Below are positions 7,764 through 16,311 of a stretch of DNA of 48,855 nucleotides, piece by piece. A program made the position numbers and the translations under genes. Location of the stretch: contig JAFIGD010000038.1 in assembly GCA_020831625.1 (NCBI GenBank), forward strand, positions 1 through 48,855. Reading direction: 5' to 3'. Source of the stretch: Verrucomicrobiota bacterium. Its GTDB lineage: Bacteria > Verrucomicrobiota > Kiritimatiellia > SS1-B-03-39 > UBA6053. The first letter of the stretch is position 1. The number at the start of each line of letters is the position of its first letter. The notes under the pieces were generated by a model. That model was given only the letters and a program-made list of their open reading frames with translations. It was not told where the DNA came from and searched no databases.

Positions 7764-10325
7764 TCAGAATTCCATTCCAACCATGGCCCGGGTCAGCACC
7801 GTACTTTCAGAGGTGACCGAAACGCCGGCGTTCACATAAACCCGATTGTTTTCAACGCGGCGGCCGCCCACATGATGCGTCAGATTCACACCCACCGCGC
7901 TTTCGCCCTCGTAATAGGCCACGCCGGCGTTCACCGTGGTTTTGCCGGGGGCGGAGGGCGGAACCAACGCGGCCAGCGTCGCCGCCGCGGCAATCCCGCT
8001 GTACGCCTTGCCTTCCACGTCATTGACCCGTCGGTCCAGTTGCTGAATCGCGGCGGTGTTCTGTTCAATGCGGGCTCTGTTTTCGTTGATCATGTTCCGG
8101 TTCTGACTGATCATTCGCGAATGGGTGTTTAAACGGCCCTCGTGGTCCGCCAGCCGGGCCGCATTGGCGTTGATCCCAGCCTGAGCCGCGCTTAGGTCGA
8201 CCTGAACCGCATTCACCTGCCCGACATTCGCCACGTCATTGGGCCCCACCCCCGGAGCGACATTCGTGATCCGCCGCTCATTTCCGGGAGCACCCACGCT
8301 GAAGGTATTATCCTCAGCGGCGACACTGTTCGCGCCCAATGCGACGGAATTGTCACCCGAAGCCACCGCGAAGTCACCCACCGCCGTGGTGGTCGTTCCC
8401 GTGGCCTGTGCCCCCACGCCCACCGCGACGGAGGAAAGGGCCACCGCGCCGTCGCCGATGGCCACCGATCCGGCGGAGGCCGCGTTGGCGTTGCGACCGA
8501 TGGCAATCGAACCTTCGCCGGCCGCATTCGCGGATGTGCCGGCGGCGAAACTGTCGACGCCCACAGCATTGGACTCAAAGCCAAGCACGACGGAACGGGT
8601 TCCCAGCGCCTCATTGAACCGACCGACCGCCAGGCTGTTCGCGCCTTCGGCCAAGTTCTGCCGTCCGGCGGAGAAACTGTTGTTGCCGACTGCCACATTG
8701 CCACGCCCCACGGCGGTGCTGTTGTTGCCCAGGGTCAGGTTGTTCACCCCGATCGCGGAACTGCGGTCACCCAGCGCCTCGTTGTTGCGCCCCATCGACA
8801 CACTGCCGAAGCCCTCCGCGGTATTGGTGAATCCCATGGCCGAGGATTGGTGACCCACGGCGGTGTTTCCGCCGCCCATGGCGGAGGATTCATCCCCGAG
8901 AGCGCTGTTCACCAATCCCACCGCATTGCTTGCAGCTCCAACTGCGCTGTTTCCCAAACCAAGCGCGTTGGCGCCGGCATCCATTGCACTGTTTCCCTGT
9001 CCGATGGCGATACTGCCTTCGCCCTCGGCGGTGTTTCCCAGACCCATGGCATTGCTTCCGTCGCCCAAAGCGGTATTCCCAAGCCCCACAGCATTACCGC
9101 CAACTCCGATAACCTCATTGCTTAATCCAACCGCATTGCCACCAAGTCCGGTAACGGTATTGTTTAATCCCACCGCATTGGATGCGTCGGAAATCGCATT
9201 GTTCCCGAAACCCACCGCATTGCTTCCGGTTCCGGCAGAAAAGTTATTGGCCCCCAGGGCGATGCTGCCAATGCCGTCGGAGATATTGTCAATCCCGACC
9301 GCAGTGGAGCTGCTGCCCAAAGACTGGTTGTCTTTGCCCATCGCCACGCTTCCGTCCCCACCCGAGAAATTGTCCACGCCCAACGCGGAACTCGAATTGC
9401 CGATGGCCTGATTGGCATTCCCTACCGATACGCTGTCATTCCCGGCCGCGAGATTTCCATACCCCAATGTGGAACTTCTGTTCCCCACCGAGAAATTATC
9501 GTAACCGACGGCTGTGCTGCGGTTGCCCACGGCGGTGTTCTCATACCCAAGGGCGGAACTTCTGTTCCCCACCGTTGTATTCCCGTGGCCAACCGCAGTG
9601 CTGTTCACTCCCAGAGCCTCATTCCGTCTGCCTGCCGCGAAACTGTTGTTGCCAACGGCAACATTGCCCCTACCCACCGCCGTACTGCTGTCGCCCACGG
9701 CCAAATTGTTGACCCCCAGCGCGGAACTCCGGTCGCCTACCGCCTCATTGTTGCGGCCAACAGCAATGGAGGTGTTTTCCGCCGTGTTTCGATGCCCCAC
9801 GGCCAGGTTTTCCTGATCGTTGCCCTCGGCGGTGTTTCGGAACCCGATCGCAATATTGGCGCTGTCATCTCCCCCGGCGGCGTTTCGACTGCCGAGGGCA
9901 AGGTTGTCACTCCCATCCCCCGCAGCGTTATTACGCCACCCAGCCGAAATGTTGGCGCTGTCATCCCCAAATGCGTCGTTAAAACTGCCCAGGGCGGTGT
10001 TGGAACTGCCATCTCCCTCGGCTTCGTTTGCCGTTCCGATGGCGGTGTTGAGGCTGTCGTTGCCGACGGCCAGGTTGGCACTGCCCAGGGCGGTGTTGGC
10101 GCTGTTGCCTCCCTCGGCATCGTTGTCATAGCCAATGGCGGTGTTCCAACTATCATCCCCGGACGCATCGTTGTCCGTGCCGCCGGCGGTGTTGTGGGAG
10201 TCGGTGCCGCTCACATCATTACCCGGTCCACCCAAATCCACATTGGCTGCGTGAAGCCGTGGGGCGGCGGATAAACAGAGCAGGGTCAACATCATGACCG
10301 GGTTCAATCGTGGGAGGTTTTTCAT
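7764..10325 (-). CDS. YadA-type trimeric autotransporter adhesin
   Basis: An 853-residue surface adhesin. Residues 1-26 are a signal peptide ending LHA. The head (about 30-675) is built of Hep_Hag-type repeats. From residue 41 to 168 the period is exactly 16 (NDSLNTAIGTANEAEG type). From about 185 to 617 it is 14 (NRSSALGYENTAVG type). A neck/HIM motif follows at 670-708 (NTFSVGAPGNERRITNVA, then ANVGQVNAV). A very short coiled-coil stalk spans about 710-772. A YadA_anchor beta domain ends in VGMEF. Three chains should form one 12-strand pore and a left-handed beta-roll head. AAGGAA six bases before the ATG is a good ribosome site. The LuxR-type gene upstream on the same strand may control it. 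Confidence 0.95.
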   Translation of the reverse strand: MKNLPRLNPVMMLTLLCLSAAPRLHAANVDLGGPGNDVSGTDSHNTAGGTDNDASGDDSWNTAIGYDNDAEGGNSANTALGSANLAVGNDSLNTAIGTANEAEGDGSSNTALGSFNDAFGDDSANISAGWRNNAAGDGSDNLALGSRNAAGGDDSANIAIGFRNTAEGNDQENLAVGHRNTAENTSIAVGRNNEAVGDRSSALGVNNLAVGDSSTAVGRGNVAVGNNSFAAGRRNEALGVNSTAVGHGNTTVGNRSSALGYENTAVGNRSTAVGYDNFSVGNRSSTLGYGNLAAGNDSVSVGNANQAIGNSSSALGVDNFSGGDGSVAMGKDNQSLGSSSTAVGIDNISDGIGSIALGANNFSAGTGSNAVGFGNNAISDASNAVGLNNTVTGLGGNAVGLSNEVIGVGGNAVGLGNTALGDGSNAMGLGNTAEGEGSIAIGQGNSAMDAGANALGLGNSAVGAASNAVGLVNSALGDESSAMGGGNTAVGHQSSAMGFTNTAEGFGSVSMGRNNEALGDRSSAIGVNNLTLGNNSTAVGRGNVAVGNNSFSAGRQNLAEGANSLAVGRFNEALGTRSVVLGFESNAVGVDSFAAGTSANAAGEGSIAIGRNANAASAGSVAIGDGAVALSSVAVGVGAQATGTTTTAVGDFAVASGDNSVALGANSVAAEDNTFSVGAPGNERRITNVAPGVGPNDVANVGQVNAVQVDLSAAQAGINANAARLADHEGRLNTHSRMISQNRNMINENRARIEQNTAAIQQLDRRVNDVEGKAYSGIAAAATLAALVPPSAPGKTTVNAGVAYYEGESAVGVNLTHHVGGRRVENNRVYVNAGVSVTSESTVLTRAMVGMEF

Positions 10326-10515
10326 GCGTGTTCCTTCGGGTAGTATTGAATAGGGTGTTGTGAATCAATTATCCCGTTACGCATAGGTTAATCCTTACCC
10401 TTCGTCGCCTGTAAATCCCCCCCGCCCACCCCAACTTTGGTTGGTACTCCCACTGAAAACCTTTTTAAACAGCTATGAAAAATTTCTCTCCCGCTCTGCC
10501 CCCCTCCGAAGAATC

Positions 10516-11367
10516 TTACAGCTTCACATTCAAATTCCCGACTTCGGCACTCGACACCGGCGCTTTTGCGCAAACCCGGGTAAACGCCCGGGCCGGAGAG
10601 CTTTCAGGCAATTGACGGCGCTGAACGATCTCCAGCCCTCTCAAAATCGCGGCATGGCGGTTGGAGACCCCCAGCTTGTTAAAAAGATTGAACACATAGC
10701 TCTTCACCGTCGCGAGTCGCAACCCGAGAAGCACGCTGATTTCGCCGTTGCTTTTTCCCTGGATAATCCAGTGAAACACCTCCGACTCGCGGCACGTCAG
10801 CCCCTCATCCCGAAAATCCTCCGGAACAATCGACTCAAGCGACACCGCCGCCCCCGCCAGAGCCAGAGCCCGCGCGTTTTCCAAATGAGGCTGCATCACG
10901 TCCAAAAGCCGGACCTCATCCGCCTTAAATGCCCCTCCGCACCGCTCAATTCCCAGATAAAGTATCTTTCCCTCCCCGGTGCGGATGGGAATTGCGCTGT
11001 GGTCGGTTATCCCCGCCAGTCTGAAACCTTCCTGATAGACATCGAGATCCCGAAATTGACGTTCCGAGACAAAGTCCCCCCGCAGAAACGGTTTCCAGTT
11101 TGTCGACCGCGGATCAAAATCCGAGAACGGGTATTTGGCCATGTGACGGACAAACCCCTCTATGCTCTCCGCAAGCCCCGGAATGCAGTCGTCAAAGTCC
11201 ACCGCGAGTTCCCCGGCCACGGGAGTATACGCCGCAAACGCGGTTAAATCACAGCCAACAAGTGCTCGCGCGAACGCACTGCTGCGGGCCGCATAGGACG
11301 ACAAGGTAAGCCCCGGCTGAAAAAGCCTCAACAGGGCCTGATTCAATAGATCGGTGGTTACATTCAT
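10516..11367 (-). CDS. LuxR-family transcriptional regulator
   Basis: A 283-residue protein. Residues about 1-180 form an N-terminal sensory domain of unknown ligand (VRLLDVMQPHLENARALAL near its end is typical of LuxR-type regulators with a GAF/PAS-like input). A LuxR/GerE helix-turn-helix follows at about 190-245 (LTCRESEVFHWIIQGKSNGEI, then LATVKSYVFNLFNKLGVSNRHAA). The C-terminal tail of about 35 residues is unconserved in appearance. It is upstream of, and on the same strand as, the trimeric adhesin, with 190 bases between. A lux-box-like dyad precedes its start, consistent with autoregulation. The gap to the adhesin contains a small hairpin, CCAAC-TTTG-GTTGG (10431-10444). Confidence 0.85.
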   Translation of the reverse strand: MNVTTDLLNQALLRLFQPGLTLSSYAARSSAFARALVGCDLTAFAAYTPVAGELAVDFDDCIPGLAESIEGFVRHMAKYPFSDFDPRSTNWKPFLRGDFVSERQFRDLDVYQEGFRLAGITDHSAIPIRTGEGKILYLGIERCGGAFKADEVRLLDVMQPHLENARALALAGAAVSLESIVPEDFRDEGLTCRESEVFHWIIQGKSNGEISVLLGLRLATVKSYVFNLFNKLGVSNRHAAILRGLEIVQRRQLPESSPARAFTRVCAKAPVSSAEVGNLNVKL

Positions 11368-11398
11368 TCGATCGAACGATATGAATTAAAATGGGACC

Positions 11399-11414
11399 CT
11401 GTCAAGGTTGACAG
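11399..11414. promoter_or_regulatory. Lux-box-like dyad upstream of the LuxR-type gene
   Basis: CTGTCAA-GG-TTGACAG is a perfect interrupted palindrome centred about 40 bases upstream of the LuxR-type start. It has the CTGT-N8-ACAG core seen in lux boxes. It could serve autoregulation or the opposite-strand promoter of the oxidoreductase gene. Confidence 0.45.
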
Positions 11415-11543
11415 AGAATCAAACACAACCGACCCTCACGAAAACGCGGCACATTATACGCCTTGTTTTTTGCTGGTTTTAAAGATGTGTTCGTATCCGT
11501 TGTCCGGCGTAGCCATCCGCTGGGCTTGTTTAAATTATCTTCC

Positions 11544-11562
11544 AGTGTCAGACTTCGACACT
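11544..11562. promoter_or_regulatory. Inverted repeat AGTGTC-N7-GACACT in the LuxR/PFOR gap
   Basis: A perfect six-base dyad with a seven-base spacer, in the middle of the 400-base gap 11368-11767. The rest of the gap holds the dyad at 11399, a short degenerate repeat at 11674 and a promoter-like pair at 11733. Open frames in the gap show no convincing coding character. Confidence 0.35.
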
Positions 11563-11673
11563 AAAAAATCAGCCGTGTCCCGGGACAAAGCGGTTGAGAG
11601 AACATCCACCCAGTCCTCAATCGAATCATTGAACGAATCCTCCATGTTCAGGACAAGACCGTGCAACCCACCC

Positions 11674-11709
11674 GCTTATCCTGCCCATCCTGTTATCCTG
11701 TCAAAAAAT
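11674..11709. repeat. Degenerate ATCCTG repeat ending in GTCAAAAAA
   Basis: Three spaced units of ATCCTG (TTATCCTGCCC, ATCCTGTT, ATCCTGTC) lead into A6. The same design, ATCC-G-TC units ending GTCAAAAAA, recurs at 17261 and 21428, always intergenic. Confidence 0.55.
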
Positions 11710-11732
11710 GGGGAAGGTCCCGGGGCAAGAGA

Positions 11733-11760
11733 TTGACCCCGCATGATTAGGCGGTATACA
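11733..11760 (+). promoter_or_regulatory. Candidate sigma-70 promoter close to the PFOR start
   Basis: TTGACC (11733-11738), a 16-base spacer, then TATACA (11755-11760). The -10 element ends only seven bases before the ATG at 11768. If used, transcription would start at or next to the start codon, giving a leaderless message; there is also no clear ribosome site before this ATG. Confidence 0.35.
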
Positions 11761-11767
11761 CCTAAGA

Positions 11768-14700
11768 ATGCCCCGTCCCTCCATCACATCCCCCACCGTT
11801 TGTATCGACGGCAACCACGCGGCCGCGGATGTCGCCTACCGCCTGAGCGAACTGTGCGCAATCTACCCGATCACCCCCTCCTCCCGCATGGGCGAACTGG
11901 CCGATGAATGGAGTCATCAGCAAAAACCCAACCTATGGGGCGCAATTCCCGAAGTGGTGGAAATGCAAAGCGAGGGCGGCGCCGCCGGGGCGCTGCACGG
12001 CGCGCTGCAGACCGGCGCGCTGGCCACCACCTTCACCTCCTCGCAGGGGCTGCTGCTCATGCTGCCCAACTTCTATAAAATCGCCGGAGAACTCACCCCC
12101 TGCGTCGTCCACGTCGCCGCCCGCGCAATCGCGACTCAGGGGCTGTCGATTTTCGGCGATCATTCCGATGTCATGGCCGCCCGCCCCACCGGCTTCGCCA
12201 TGCTCTTCGCCGCCTCCGTCCAGGAGGCCCACGATTTCGCCCTCATCAGCCAGGCCGCCTCCCTCCAGAGCCGCATCCCCTTCCTGCACGTGTTCGACGG
12301 CTTCCGCACCTCCCACGAACTCGCGCCCGTCCAGCGCCTTGCCGACGACACCCTCCGCGCCCTCATCGATCCCGAAGCCCTCCGCGCCCACCGCGAACGC
12401 AGCCTGAATCCCAACCGCCCCGTCCTCCGCGGCACCGCCCAGAATCCCGACGTCTTTTTCCAGAGCCGCGAGGCCTCGAACCGCTTCTACGACGCCCTCC
12501 CCGGAATCGTCCAAGCCAAAATGGACCGCCTCGCCGCCGAAACCGGCCGCGAATATCACCTCGTCGACTACACCGGAGCCCCCGATGCCGAACGCGTCAT
12601 TGTCATCATGGGCTCCGGAGCGGTCACCGCCGCCGAAACCTCTGCCCATCTCAACGGCAAAAGGGAAAAAGTCGGCGTGCTCACCGTCCGCCTCTACCGT
12701 CCCTGGCCCGCCGAAGCCTTTCTCGCCGCCCTGCCGAATTCAGTCACATCCGTGGCCGTGCTCGACCGCACCAAAGAACCCGGCGCCCCCGCCGAGCCAC
12801 TCTGCCTCGACGTCGCCGCCACCCTGCAAAGCGCCCGCCCCGGCGTGCGCGTGACCGGCGGACGCTACGGCCTCGGCTCCAAAGAATTCACCCCCGCCAT
12901 GGTCCGCGCCGTCTTCGACGAACTCGCCCTCGACGCCCCCCGGCCCCGCTTCACCGTCGGCATCGAGGACGACCTCACGCACCTCAGCCTGCCCGTCGAC
13001 CCCGCCTTCCACCTCGAAGACCCCGAAACCACCCGCGCCGTCTTCTACGGCCTCGGGTCCGACGGCACCGTCGGCGCCAACCGAAACACCCTCCGCATCC
13101 TCTCCGAACACACCCCGCTCCACACCCAGGGCTATTTCGTCTTCGACTCCAACAAAGCCGGCTCCCGCACCGTCTCCCACCTCCGCTTCGGCCCCCGCCC
13201 CGTCCGAGCCCCCTACCTCATCCAGTCCGCCAGTTTTATTGCCTGCCACCATTTCAGTTTCGTCAAAACCCTCGACCTCCTCGAGACCGCCGTACCGGGG
13301 GCCACCCTGCTCCTCAATGCCCCCCACGGTCCCGACACCCTGCTCTCCTTTCTGCCAACAGAAATGGTCGCGGATATCCAGCGGCTGAACCTCAGGGTCC
13401 ACGTCATCGACGCCGCCCGCGTCGCCCGCGAAGCCGGACTCGGCGGGCGCATCAACACCGTCATGCAAACCTGCTTCTTCGCGCTCACCGATATCCTCCC
13501 GCGCGAAGAGGCCCTGGAGGCGGTTCGACAGGAAATCCGCAACGCCTACGGCGCGAAAGGCGCCGACACCGTCGCCAAAAACCTCGCCGCCATCAACACC
13601 TGCCTCGACCACCTTCACCCGGTGCCGCTCCCGCGGGTTCTTCCCCCAAGCGCCCCGCGCGAAAATCCCGTCCCGGCCGACGCGCCCGACTTCGTGCGCA
13701 ACGTCACCGGCCCTCTGCTCGCCGGAAAAGGTGACAAACTCCCGGTCAGCGCCCTGCCCGTCGACGGCACCTGGCCCACTGGAACCGCCAAGTGGAACAA
13801 ACGCGACCTCAGTCCCATCGTCCCCGCTTGGGAGCCCGACCTCTGCATCCAGTGCGGCCACTGCGTGCTCGTCTGCCCGCATGGCGTCATCACCGTCAAA
13901 CAGGCCGAAGCCGCGAAGGTGCCCGACGCCGTCCCCGCCTCGCCCCTGCGCGGTGTCGATCCCGGCGAGAACCTCCGCTATCTGCTCAACATCTCCCTGC
14001 CCGACTGCACCGGCTGCGGCCTCTGCGTGGAGATCTGCCCCGCCAAAGACCGCACCAACCCAAGCCGCAAAGCCCTCAATCTCGTCGAAAAAACCGACCA
14101 CAGCGAAGTCCAGCGGCTCTTCGACGCCATTCCGGTGCGCCACGACCAGACCAATCCCGCCACCGTCCGCGGCGTTCAGTATCTCCCCGGCACCTTTGAA
14201 TTCCCCGGAGCCTGCGCCGGCTGCGGCGAAACCCCGTACCTCCGCCTCGTCAGCCAGCTCTTCGGCGACCGCATGCTTGTCGCCAACGCCACCGGCTGCT
14301 CCTCCATCTACGGCGGCAATCTGCCCACCACCCCCTGGACCACCGACAACCACGGACGCGGCCCCGCCTGGTCCAATTCACTCTTCGAAGACAACGCCGA
14401 ATTCGGCTACGGCTTCCGCCTCGGCGTCAACGCCCTCACCCGCCAGGCGCAAACCGCCCTCCGCACCCTGTCCCCCGCCCTCGAACTGCCGGACGACGCC
14501 CGCCTCCTGCTCGACGTCCTCCCCGAAACCCCCACCGAATTCACCCGCGCCCGCCAGGCGCTCGCACGCGTTCTCACCGGCGCGCAAGCCCTGCCCGACA
14601 GCTCCGTCAAAGCCGCGCTGCTCGAACTGGCCGACCACCTGATCCCCCGCTCCGTCTGGATCATCGGCGGCGACGGCTGGGCCTACGACATCGGATTCGG

Positions 14701-15289
14701 CGGACTCGACCACGTTCTCTCCGCCGGCGAAAACGTCAACGTGCTCGTGCTCGACACCGAGGTCTATTCCAACACCGGGGGTCAGGCCTCAAAAGCCACA
14801 CCCCTCGGCGCCGCCGCGAAGTTCGCGGTGGGCGGCAAAGCCACCGGCAAAACCGATCTCGCCCTGCAGACGATTCTCAAAGGCAACGTCTACGTCGCCA
14901 ACATCGCCCTCGGAGCCAAACTGCCCCAGGCCCTCCGCGCCATTCGCGAGGCCGAAGCCTACCCCGGCCCCTCCCTGCTCCTCGCCTACAGTCCCTGCAT
15001 CGCCCACGGCTATTCCCTCACCCGCGCCCTCACCCAGGAGGCTCTCGCGGTTGATACCGGCCACTGGCCGCTCTTCCGCTACGATCCCCGCCTCAAAGCC
15101 GCCGGCAAACCCGCCCTCCTCCTCGATTCCCCGGAGCCGAACCGCCCCCTCAAGGATTTCCTGCAAAACGAACTCCGCTTCCGCCTGCCCGAACTCGCCG
15201 ATCCCGCCCTCGCCGACGCCCGCGCCCGCGAAGCCCAGACCGCCGCACGAAACCGCTACGCCCTTCTTAAAACCCTTTCAGAAACTTAA
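11768..15289 (+). CDS. nifJ: Pyruvate:ferredoxin (flavodoxin) oxidoreductase
   Basis: A 1173-residue single-chain enzyme, the usual length for this family. It converts pyruvate and CoA to acetyl-CoA and CO2 and passes electrons to ferredoxin or flavodoxin in the cytoplasm. The N-terminal domain has YPITPSSRMGE and SQGLLLMLPNFYKIAGE. Two ferredoxin-type clusters are seen near residues 690 (CIQCGHCVLVCP) and 745 (CTGCGLCVEICP). The C-terminal TPP domain has CAGCGETPY, TGCSSIYGGNLPTTP, GGDGWAYDIGFGGLDHVL and DTEVYSNTGGQASKATP. It is followed after two bases by a dihydroorotate-dehydrogenase-like gene, a common pairing. The enzyme is oxygen-sensitive in most hosts, pointing to an anaerobic lifestyle. 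Confidence 0.97.
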   Translation: MPRPSITSPTVCIDGNHAAADVAYRLSELCAIYPITPSSRMGELADEWSHQQKPNLWGAIPEVVEMQSEGGAAGALHGALQTGALATTFTSSQGLLLMLPNFYKIAGELTPCVVHVAARAIATQGLSIFGDHSDVMAARPTGFAMLFAASVQEAHDFALISQAASLQSRIPFLHVFDGFRTSHELAPVQRLADDTLRALIDPEALRAHRERSLNPNRPVLRGTAQNPDVFFQSREASNRFYDALPGIVQAKMDRLAAETGREYHLVDYTGAPDAERVIVIMGSGAVTAAETSAHLNGKREKVGVLTVRLYRPWPAEAFLAALPNSVTSVAVLDRTKEPGAPAEPLCLDVAATLQSARPGVRVTGGRYGLGSKEFTPAMVRAVFDELALDAPRPRFTVGIEDDLTHLSLPVDPAFHLEDPETTRAVFYGLGSDGTVGANRNTLRILSEHTPLHTQGYFVFDSNKAGSRTVSHLRFGPRPVRAPYLIQSASFIACHHFSFVKTLDLLETAVPGATLLLNAPHGPDTLLSFLPTEMVADIQRLNLRVHVIDAARVAREAGLGGRINTVMQTCFFALTDILPREEALEAVRQEIRNAYGAKGADTVAKNLAAINTCLDHLHPVPLPRVLPPSAPRENPVPADAPDFVRNVTGPLLAGKGDKLPVSALPVDGTWPTGTAKWNKRDLSPIVPAWEPDLCIQCGHCVLVCPHGVITVKQAEAAKVPDAVPASPLRGVDPGENLRYLLNISLPDCTGCGLCVEICPAKDRTNPSRKALNLVEKTDHSEVQRLFDAIPVRHDQTNPATVRGVQYLPGTFEFPGACAGCGETPYLRLVSQLFGDRMLVANATGCSSIYGGNLPTTPWTTDNHGRGPAWSNSLFEDNAEFGYGFRLGVNALTRQAQTALRTLSPALELPDDARLLLDVLPETPTEFTRARQALARVLTGAQALPDSSVKAALLELADHLIPRSVWIIGGDGWAYDIGFGGLDHVLSAGENVNVLVLDTEVYSNTGGQASKATPLGAAAKFAVGGKATGKTDLALQTILKGNVYVANIALGAKLPQALRAIREAEAYPGPSLLLAYSPCIAHGYSLTRALTQEALAVDTGHWPLFRYDPRLKAAGKPALLLDSPEPNRPLKDFLQNELRFRLPELADPALADARAREAQTAARNRYALLKTLSET

Positions 15290-15291
15290 TC

Positions 15292-16287
15292 ATGAGCCTC
15301 GCCACCCGCTACCTCGGCTTTGAACTCGCCAATCCCTTCATCGCCTCCGCCTCGCCGCTCACCGGCAAGCTCGACAGCCTCAAGGGCCTCGAGGACGCCG
15401 GCGCCGCCGCCGTGGTGCTCCCCTCCGTTTTCGAAGAGCAGCTCCGTCGCGAACGCGAGGCGATCGACACCTTCACCGCCCTCAACAGCGACATGCTCAC
15501 CGAAGCCCAGAGCTTCTTTCCCGACCCCTCCCTCTACGAGCGCGAAAGCCACCGCACCCTCGGTCTCATCCGCTCCGCCCGCGCGTCCCTCGACATTCCC
15601 GTCATCGCCAGCCTCAACGGCGTCAGCCCCGACGGCTGGATCCTCTTCGCCAAAGAACTCGTCGACGCCGGCGCGCAGGCCATCGAACTCAATCTCTATC
15701 ACATCGGCTCCGACCCCGCTGTCTGCGGCCAGGAAATCGAGGCCCGCCACGAGCAGGTCGTCCGCAGCGTGCGCCAGGCGGTGAACGTGCCCGTCGCCGT
15801 CAAGCTCGGCCCCTGGTTCAGCTCCTTCGCCAACATGGCTCACCGCATCACCGAAGCCGGCGCCGACGCCCTCGTCCTCTTCAACCGCTTTTACCTGCCC
15901 GAGATCAATCCTGAAGACCTGACCCTCCAGCGGACCCTGCACCTCAGCGATTCAGAGGATCTGCTGCTCCCCATGAGCTGGATCGCCATGCTCCGGCCGC
16001 ACCTCACCGCCGATCTCGCCCTCACCGGCGGTCTTCACCGCCCCCTCGACGCCGTCAAAGCCCTCATGGCCGGCGCCAACGCGGTCATGACCACCGCCGC
16101 CCTCCTCAAAAACGGCCCCCGCCACCTCATCACCCTCCGCGAGGGCCTCGAGCAATGGATGAACGCCAAAGGCTACGCCAATCTCGACGAACTCATCGGC
16201 TGCATGAGCCGCGACCGCGTCCCCAACCCCGACCTCTTCGAGCGCACCAACTACATGAAACTCCTCGACTCCTGGCCCATGCAGTAG
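15292..16287 (+). CDS. Dihydroorotate dehydrogenase-like flavoprotein
   Basis: A 331-residue TIM-barrel protein of the dihydroorotate dehydrogenase-like group. Features include LGFELANPFIASASPLT at the N-terminus, VIASLNGVSPDGW, AIELNLYHI and VAVKLGPWFSSFANMAHRITEAGADALVLFNR, then TGGLHRPLDAVKALMAGANAVMTTAAL as the phosphate/FMN-binding end. It begins two bases after the PFOR stop and must be cotranscribed with it. Neighbours of PFOR in this family are usually not the pyrimidine-pathway enzyme; the electron partner and substrate are not established, so a role with ferredoxin is inference. Confidence 0.88.
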   Translation: MSLATRYLGFELANPFIASASPLTGKLDSLKGLEDAGAAAVVLPSVFEEQLRREREAIDTFTALNSDMLTEAQSFFPDPSLYERESHRTLGLIRSARASLDIPVIASLNGVSPDGWILFAKELVDAGAQAIELNLYHIGSDPAVCGQEIEARHEQVVRSVRQAVNVPVAVKLGPWFSSFANMAHRITEAGADALVLFNRFYLPEINPEDLTLQRTLHLSDSEDLLLPMSWIAMLRPHLTADLALTGGLHRPLDAVKALMAGANAVMTTAALLKNGPRHLITLREGLEQWMNAKGYANLDELIGCMSRDRVPNPDLFERTNYMKLLDSWPMQ

Positions 16288-16311
16288 CCAGGCAAACAGG
16301 AGCGCCAAAAC

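Noticed and set aside
7764-10325. Tandem repeats as a CRISPR array
   Set aside because: The repeats are in frame, degenerate and code for adhesin head units; there are no unique spacers and no cas genes.
11470-11736. 88-codon frame in the LuxR/PFOR gap
   Set aside because: It runs through repeats and dyads, has no ribosome site and no recognisable domain.
12740-14353. 537-codon open frame on the minus strand
   Set aside because: It lies wholly antisense to the clear PFOR gene and is Gly/Ala/Glu-rich, as expected for the complement of GC-rich codons.
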